A stretch of 6,873 nucleotides of DNA from an uncultured Clostridia bacterium. GTDB lineage: Bacteria; Bacillota; Clostridia; Monoglobales; Monoglobaceae. Both the position numbers and the translations under genes were made by a program. Shown here one piece after another: positions 1-5,200 of this stretch (the stretch's first letter is position 1; each line of letters opens with the position of its first letter). The notes beneath the pieces are model-generated. The model ran no database searches, had not been told where the DNA came from, and worked only from the letters and a program-made list of their open reading frames with translations. Where the stretch lies: assembly GCA_945878965.1 (NCBI GenBank), contig CAMCUJ010000079.1, positions 1-6,873 of the forward strand. Direction: 5' to 3'.

Positions 1-25
1 TACCTTTTTCCCACCGAAAACGTTG

Positions 26-49
26 AATAACGGCGCTCTGCGCCTTATT
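26..49. other. GC-rich hairpin at the left edge
   Basis: GGCGC at 32-36 and GCGCC at 40-44 pair around a three-base loop. The stem continues with AATAA (26-30) against TTATT (45-49), with C31 bulged, giving about 10 bp. Neither side is followed by a T run, so a simple intrinsic terminator is not supported. It stands out as GC-rich in an AT-rich background and may be part of an intergenic repeat or the leader of a leftward gene outside the window. Confidence 0.5.
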
Positions 50-93
50 GAATATGTGAATATATAAATATCTCCCTCTGTCAGCCTGCTGTA

Positions 94-123
94 ATTATAT
101 AATCTTAAGTTGAAAATTAACAA
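94..123 (-). promoter_or_regulatory. Possible leftward sigma-A-type promoter
   Basis: On the minus strand a perfect TATAAT (plus coordinates 94-99) lies 18 bp downstream of TTGTTA (118-123). Transcription would start near 87 and leave the window to the left through the hairpin at 26-49. Such matches are common by chance in AT-rich DNA, and no gene is visible for it to serve. Confidence 0.3.
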
Positions 124-383
124 GTTTGGTTTACATAAAACGAATATTTGAGGTTAAAATCAGTAGATAAAGCTTGTATTTATGCAGTTTGTACGGGATT
201 TTTAAAAATTTGTTTCTTTGTCGAACGATTTTTGTTGTATTTTGTTTTATAATGTGATAAAATACAATTGTTGATGAAAAATATATAAAAATTTTACATA
301 TGTACAACTAAAGCTTTAGAATATTTTTATTTAATCTCATCACTTAATTTTCTGCCGCAGAGGAAAGTGCAGCAGATGAATTC

Positions 384-432
384 ATACAATTTTTATATCT
401 TAAATAGGGGATTCATAGATATCAAATTGTAT
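384..432. other. Nested inverted repeat (possible RNA hairpin)
   Basis: ATACAATTT (384-392) is perfectly complementary to AAATTGTAT (424-432). Inside it ATATCT (395-400) pairs with AGATAT (417-422), separated from the outer stem by two bases on one side and one on the other, leaving a 16-base loop that includes AGGGG. The 9+6 bp stem is longer than usual for random sequence, though the AT richness lowers its significance. The strand of any transcript is unknown. Confidence 0.4.
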
Positions 433-445
433 AAGCTTAATTAAT

Positions 446-475
446 GTTAGTTGCATAAACGGGAGTGCGATTAAC
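446..475 (+). other. Inverted repeat with G-U wobbles favouring plus-strand RNA
   Basis: GTTAGTTGCA (446-455) pairs with TGCGATTAAC (466-475) as a continuous 10-bp stem if the RNA is read from the plus strand, because two positions are G-U wobbles. On the minus strand those positions become C-A mismatches. The loop is 456-465. Plus-strand RNA here would run toward the 3' end of the regulator gene, antisense to it. Confidence 0.35.
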
Positions 476-481
476 TTCTAT

Positions 482-505
482 CGGCAGGGATTTAATTCCC
501 TGCCG
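482..505 (-). terminator. Strong GC-rich hairpin after the regulator gene
   Basis: CGGCAGGGA (482-490) and TCCCTGCCG (497-505) form a perfect 9-bp GC-rich stem with a six-base loop, starting 15 bases past the regulator's stop codon. The position suits a transcription terminator for the minus-strand gene. However, the bases after the stem on the minus strand (ATAGAAGTTAATC) contain no U tract, so it is not a textbook intrinsic terminator. It may instead act as a 3'-end stabiliser or assist factor-dependent termination. Confidence 0.45.
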
Positions 506-520
506 GACATCGATGTTGTC

Positions 521-1882
521 TTAAAGACTTTCTTTCAGCATTTTTATTCCTGTACTTATTTTTGCACGGCTTAAATCGCCTACACCTATAACGAATTTAT
601 TATTCTTGATTTCGGGATTAGAATCTGTATTATATGTATCCATATTAAATATTTTTACACCGTTTTTACGGGATTTGTATATTATATCCTCCGGATTTTC
701 CGATATAAATTCTGCAATTATATATGTACTTCCCCCGGTGCTGTTGTGAATTTTTATTTTATCCTGAAATGCGGTTTTTAAGCATTCGACAGCATATTCA
801 CGTTTTTCTTTATATATTTTTCGCATATTTTTATAGTGCTTTGTGAAATGTCCCTTGTTTATAAATTCAGCGAGAATGTACTGCTCAAGCTTTGAAGAAA
901 GTGAATAGTAATATACGTGCTTTTCTTTCCATAGTGATAACAGCTTATCGGGAAGTACCATATATGAGGTTTTTATTGAAGGACAAAGCGAACGTGAAAA
1001 TGAACCCAGATATATAACCTTGTTATCAGTATCCATATTATACAGGCTGTTTCCACCGTTTTGTATAAGCTCTGCTTCATAGCCGTTTTCTATTATATAA
1101 CGGTTTTGTTTCTGATTTGCCCAGCTTAAAATTTCTTTCTTTTCGGTTTCGGTAAGTAAAAGTCCTCGCGGAAAACGTCCGTTTGGTTCGATAAATAATA
1201 TATCTCCTCGACTTTCATAAAGCGCTTTAACGTCAAAGGCTTCTGTATTGAAGGGCAGAGTTACGATTTGATTTTCAAATGATTTTAAAGCATAGTAAAA
1301 GTGCTTGTCACATGGATTTTCCATAATGTATTTAGTTTTATCATCAAACAATACGGAAAGTGCGTTTAAAAGATACTCAGAGCCTGCACCGAGTATTATC
1401 TGCCACGGCGAACATTTTATATTATGAAACGAATACAGAAACTTAGAAATTTCACTTCTTAAAATAAATTCGCCGCCCTTTTCTATATAAGAAAAGATTT
1501 CTTTTCCGTCATTATAAACTATATCCTTTGTAATTTTGGCGTATGCATTGCGGTTTAGATATGAAAAATCTATTCCGTTTGCACTGAAAATATATTGTTC
1601 CTTGGGTGGTATTTCCAATGGTATGTCTTTGTTGTAGTCTGTGGTTTTAAAAGATACCAGATAACCCTGACGTGGTATTGAAACTATATATCCGGTATCC
1701 TGAAGCATTTTGTACGCATTGTCAACCGTGGTCTGTGCAATGTTTAATTCCTCGGACAGAGCTCTCCTTGACGGAAGCTTTTCTCCGCTTTTTAATCCGG
1801 AGCTTGTGATTTCTTCTATAATTGCATCATATAGCTGTATATAAAGGGGTTTACCGTTTGATTTTTTTAATTCTATCTTCAT
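521..1882 (-). CDS. MocR-family regulator (GntR wHTH + aminotransferase-like domain), PLP site degenerate
   Basis: This 453-residue cytoplasmic DNA-binding protein has the normal MocR length. Residues ~1-70 form a GntR winged helix (LPSRRALSEELNIAQ from residue 37, then TTVDNAYKMLQDTGY). After a short linker, residues ~100-453 form a fold-type-I aminotransferase-like domain with GAGSEYLL (165-172), YLGSFSRSLCPSI (from 291) and LEQYILAEFINKGHF (332-346). Family members normally bind PLP through an internal aldimine on the Lys of SFSKSL and an Asp two residues before a conserved Tyr. Here these are Arg297 (CGT) and Asn266 (AAC, in ENGY), and the usual PSHQFPTG-like stretch reads PNGRFPRG, so PLP binding is probably lost. 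The start at 1882 is chosen because AGAGGTG lies six bases upstream and the predicted transcript begins near 1896. The in-frame ATG at 1910-1912 has no ribosome site and lies upstream of that transcript start. The gene is divergent from the GH95-CE8 gene. Family assignment is firm; the ligand and target are unknown. Confidence 0.95.
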   Translation of the reverse strand: MKIELKKSNGKPLYIQLYDAIIEEITSSGLKSGEKLPSRRALSEELNIAQTTVDNAYKMLQDTGYIVSIPRQGYLVSFKTTDYNKDIPLEIPPKEQYIFSANGIDFSYLNRNAYAKITKDIVYNDGKEIFSYIEKGGEFILRSEISKFLYSFHNIKCSPWQIILGAGSEYLLNALSVLFDDKTKYIMENPCDKHFYYALKSFENQIVTLPFNTEAFDVKALYESRGDILFIEPNGRFPRGLLLTETEKKEILSWANQKQNRYIIENGYEAELIQNGGNSLYNMDTDNKVIYLGSFSRSLCPSIKTSYMVLPDKLLSLWKEKHVYYYSLSSKLEQYILAEFINKGHFTKHYKNMRKIYKEKREYAVECLKTAFQDKIKIHNSTGGSTYIIAEFISENPEDIIYKSRKNGVKIFNMDTYNTDSNPEIKNNKFVIGVGDLSRAKISTGIKMLKESL

Positions 1883-1888
1883 TTTTTT

Positions 1889-1895
1889 CACCTCT
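1889..1895 (-). promoter_or_regulatory. Ribosome binding site of the regulator
   Basis: AGAGGTG on the minus strand ends six bases before the ATG at 1880-1882. It decides the start codon: the upstream in-frame ATG (1910-1912) has no comparable site. Confidence 0.8.
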
Positions 1896-1902
1896 TTTTT
1901 TA

Positions 1903-1931
1903 AGTATAGCATGGTATCTTTTTAAATGCAA
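1903..1931 (-). promoter_or_regulatory. Regulator promoter (-35 TTGCAT, 17 bp, -10 TATACT)
   Basis: On the minus strand TTGCAT (plus coordinates 1926-1931) and TATACT (1903-1908) are separated by exactly 17 bp, a good housekeeping sigma-A promoter. Transcription would begin around 1896, giving a leader of roughly 14 bases that starts just before the ribosome site. An ATACCA box (1912-1917) sits in the spacer, so a protein bound there should block RNA polymerase. Confidence 0.7.
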
Positions 1932-1973
1932 CAAAAATTTTGCTGGTATTAAAAAATGTATAGCTTGTGGTAC
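1912..1973. promoter_or_regulatory. Candidate MocR/GabR-type operator: direct ATACCA boxes
   Basis: Read on the minus strand, ATACCA occurs exactly at 1912-1917 and 1944-1949, and a one-mismatch copy GTACCA lies at 1968-1973. All share one orientation, with start-to-start spacings of 32 and 24 bp. Bacillus subtilis GabR, of the same family, binds direct repeats with an ATACCA core. The first box lies between the regulator's -35 and -10, and the third abuts a candidate -35 of the divergent enzyme gene. This arrangement suggests autorepression and possible control of the enzyme. Binding is inferred. Confidence 0.55.
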
Positions 1974-2002
1974 TGGATTTTAGTTATATTATATTATATA
2001 AT
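1965..2002 (+). promoter_or_regulatory. Candidate promoter region of the GH95-CE8 gene
   Basis: A perfect TATAAT lies at 1997-2002, but the hexamer 17 bp upstream (TGGATT) is a poor -35. Alternatively, TTGTGG (1965-1970) is spaced 16 bp from TATTAT (1987-1992). The alternating TA run makes the -10 ambiguous. A weak -35 would fit a promoter that needs an activator. Use of the TATAAT would put the start near 2009, just before the leader hairpin. Confidence 0.4.
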
Positions 2003-2015
2003 GATACTATGAAGA

Positions 2016-2062
2016 TGAAATATATAAGCTGTATGACCCCACACATCGGTTTATATATTTCA
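2016..2062 (+). promoter_or_regulatory. 5' leader stem-loop of the GH95-CE8 mRNA
   Basis: Positions 2016-2031 pair continuously with 2047-2062 (16 bp, including two G-U pairs that exist only in plus-strand RNA) around the 15-base loop 2032-2046. The outer 12 bp are perfect Watson-Crick pairs but A/U-rich. It starts a few bases after the likely transcription start and ends 42 bases before the start codon. No U tract follows, so it is not a terminator. An mRNA-stabilising 5' hairpin or a regulatory RNA element is possible. Loop bases CACAU (2042-2046) could also pair with AUGUG (2083-2087) next to the ribosome site. Confidence 0.5.
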
Positions 2063-2090
2063 AAAATCAAGAACCACTATTTATGTGAAG

Positions 2091-2096
2091 AGGAGG
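2091..2096 (+). promoter_or_regulatory. Ribosome binding site of the GH95-CE8 gene
   Basis: A perfect AGGAGG lies eight bases before the ATG at 2105, supporting that start and strong translation. Confidence 0.9.
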
Positions 2097-2104
2097 AAAT
2101 AAGA

Positions 2105-2200
2105 ATGTTAGGAAAAATCAAAAAAGTGATTTGCGGTATTTCGGCATTGGCTGTTATGTCAACTGTTATACCGTCGGTATCTTTCAGCACGGTTTCTGCG
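2105..2200 (+). other. Sec signal peptide (residues 1-32)
   Basis: A basic start (MLGKIKK) is followed by a hydrophobic core (residues 8-27) and a probable signal peptidase I site after Val30-Ser31-Ala32, before Glu-Glu. No lipobox Cys is present near the cleavage site, so a lipoprotein is not indicated. Export across the membrane is expected. Confidence 0.85.
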
Positions 2201-5200
2201 GAAGAAATACCGGTCGCATTTGATCCCGAAACAGTTTTGTGGACAAACAATAAGATTGAAAACGTACTTCAAGAAGGCGGAGTTTACAAGACGGTGAAGG
2301 AAATTGATCCAAATGCTGACAAGAGGACTGAGGTTGATGTACAGAAACCTTATGAAAAGAAAGGCGTTAAGTTCAAAGGCTGGGGTTACAGCGAGTATCT
2401 TTGGTCAAACGGATATCCGATAGGTAACGGAAGAATGGCGGGTATGGTTGCCGGAGGTATTGACAATGAAGTTATTCAGATTAACGAGGATACCTGCTGG
2501 GACGGCGGACCTTACGGAACACTTAAGGACGAAAAAGGTAATATACTTACAACACGTCGTCAGACAGCGGATGCAAATAAGATATACGCAACAGATATGA
2601 CGAGCGGAAGTGTTGAAGGTAACTGGAAATATTTCAGAGGTGCAAAAGCGGATGGTACACCTGCTGAAATCGGTTCGGCAGACGCATTGGTTGGTGATGA
2701 GGCTTTCAGAGAAACATATCCTGATTTTGCAAATAAAAGTATTTCGTATCAGGCTATGAACATTGATAACTCAAAGACTCAAACAGCAGTTCAGGACAGA
2801 TACAACCTTCATTCTATGGTTGAGGCAAAGTTCCTTGGAAATCCTACCGGTCAGAGAGCATATAAGTCTTTTGTTGAGGTTTATCTTGATTTCGGACACT
2901 CCTTCAGGGATGCTTCTAAATATACAAAGAGCCTTGATATGAAAACAGGTATTGTAACTGTTGAGTATGACCTTGGCGGTTCGCATTTTAAGCGTGAAAG
3001 CTTTGCAAGCTATCCGGATCAGGCTGTAGTAACTCACGTTACATCTGACAGTCCTCTTAACTTTACAGCTGAGCTTCATACATATCATGATGAAAAAGAT
3101 AAAGAATATTTAAAGTATGAAAAGGTAAGCGATAAGCAGGTGAAGGTTACCTCATCTGTTACCAACGGAGGCAAGGATGGCAACATCGGCAGAATAAACG
3201 TAATAAACTTTGAAGCTAATATGTTACTTGACGGTGACGGTACATTTACTGTATCGGAGGATAATACAACTGTCAGCGTTAATGGTGGAAATGAAGCAAC
3301 AATTTATGTGGTAGGTGCTACAAACTATGTAAACTATAAAGAGCTTGACAATTCAAAGCCTGCCGCAGACTGTGCAAAGTATATAGCAAATATTCAGAGC
3401 AAGACTTATGAGCAGATTAAAGCTCGACATATTGAAGACTTTAGCGCAGAATTTGCAAAAACCAGTCTTAATATTGCAAATAAAGAAGGTGTTGATTTCA
3501 GCAAGACACCTACTGAGAAGCGTGTACGTAAGGATGTAAACGGCAAGTCCGGTTTTACAGTTGGTTCCGGTGCTGATGCGGCTGCCGCTGATAAAAACGG
3601 TGTAAAAACTACATATTCAGAGGGTGATAACCAGCTTGCAACTCTTGAATTTAACTATGGTAAATATATGATGCTTTCGGGTGCAAGAGATGAGCGTACA
3701 GCCGAGCAGTGCGGAGCCGGCGATATTGAAATACCAATGAGTCAGCCGCTTAACTTAACCGGTAAGTGGAATGCCGCAATGAGTGCCGGCTGGAATGGTA
3801 AGTATACAATCAATATCAATACAGAGATGAATTACTGGGCAGCTCAGCCGCTTAACTTTGCAGCAATCGAAAAAACTCTTATCGATACATTTGCTGATTT
3901 GGCAGAAAGCGGAAGCATTACGGCTGCATATCAATACGGTGTGTTTAACGACAGAGGCGATGACACATATCAGCCGGGTGATCCTTGGGTAATGCATCAC
4001 AACTTTGACCTATGGAGAGGAACACAGCCTATCGACAACGCAACAGCAGGACTTTGGCCTACAGGCGGTGCATGGCTTCTTGACCACGCATGGCAGTATT
4101 ATCTATTTAATAAAGATACAGCTTATCTTGCAGAAGTTTATCCTTATATGGTTGGTGCCGCGAAGTTCTTTACACAGTTCTTAGTAGTAGATCCAAAGAC
4201 CGGATATTTAATTACAGCGGCTTCATGTTCGCCTGAGCAGGGTGGTGTTCAGCCGGGACCTGCTATGGATACTCAGCTTGTAAGAAACCTATATGATATG
4301 GTTCTAAAGGCAAGTGAGATACTTGGCAAGACAGAAGAAAACGCTGCACTTATTGCAAAGATTAATGAGCAGATGCCTTCATCATATTTTGCGGACGAAG
4401 CGGGAAAGATTGCGCCTAACGTTATCGCAAAAAATGGTTTTATAGATGAATGGGTACGTGGCGATGTAACCTTTGAGATGTCAAAAGTTAAAGACACGAG
4501 CGGAACATTCAAAGACATTACAAATCCGTTTAAGAGCGATGACACAACAAAGAGTATAAATGCTAAGGATGCAACAAATAACACCGGACACAGACATATG
4601 TCTCATCTTTGGGAACTGTTCCCGGGAACACATTTGAGTGCTTACAGTAAAGATACAAATGAACAGGAAATATATAATGCGTTTAAGAACTCAATCGTAA
4701 ATTCTAAAAGATTCGATGCTGACGGAAAAGGCTGGAGTCTTGCATGGAGAATAAATCTTTTGGCAAGAGCTCGTGAGGGTACAAAGGCAGCAAGTAAGCT
4801 TGAACAGTTGTTCCTATGCCGTACAGCACCAAATCTACTTGATGAGCATCCTGATTTCCAGATTGACGGTAACTATGGTGCAACATCAGGTATTATTGAA
4901 ATGCTTATTCAGAGTCATGACGGTACTATTGATATTCTTCCGGCACTTCCTGATGCATGGAAAAACGGACAATTTACAGGACTTAAAGCACGTGGCGGTG
5001 CATCGGTTGACTGTGTATGGTCAGACGGCAAGTTAGGTGCGGCGAAGATAACACCGGCAGAGAACGGAACAGTAGCTGTAAGATCTAACGGAATTGATAG
5101 TATGATCATAAGGGACAGCAGCGGTAATATCGTTTCTTCGGAATATGACAGCACTTTGATGACTTTAAACTTTGCCGGAGTTGCCGGTGAGGAGTATACA

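Larger units (their letters stand above)
1..520. other. AT-rich non-coding region downstream of the regulator
   Basis: No convincing protein gene was found on either strand. The stretch is strongly AT-rich and holds a GC-rich hairpin at the left edge, a possible leftward promoter at 94-123 and inverted repeats at 351-376, 384-432, 446-475 and 482-505. Positions 124-350 are mostly low-complexity A/T with a TATAAT at 248-253 and a 9-bp inverted repeat (235-243 with 259-267). The leftmost ~90 bases could be the leader of a gene beyond the window. Two minus-strand frames stay open to the edge there, but neither has an ATG. Confidence 0.6.

Noticed and set aside
376..444. 22-codon plus-strand ORF (MNSYNFYILN...) with GAGGAAAG upstream
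   Set aside because: The GAGG is 12 bases from the ATG, too far for good initiation, and the ORF overlaps the inverted repeat at 384-432. Nothing beyond an open frame supports it.
1883..1912. Upstream in-frame ATG (1910-1912) giving a 463-residue regulator
   Set aside because: It has no ribosome site, lies upstream of the predicted transcription start near 1896, and its ten extra residues precede the conserved GntR start. The ATG at 1880-1882 has AGAGGTG at proper spacing.
2016..2062. Leader hairpin as an intrinsic terminator/attenuator
   Set aside because: The stem is A/U-rich at its base and is followed by AAAATCAAG, not a U tract.
2771..3088. 105-codon minus-strand ORF
   Set aside because: It lies wholly inside the GH95 coding sequence, opposite conserved residues, and has no recognisable domain or ribosome site.
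3755..4584. Minus-strand ORFs at 3755-4000 and 4273-4584, the latter with a hydrophobic, membrane-like start
   Set aside because: Both are antisense to the GH95 catalytic core. The hydrophobicity reflects the complement of the Lys/Glu-rich coding strand, not a real membrane protein.
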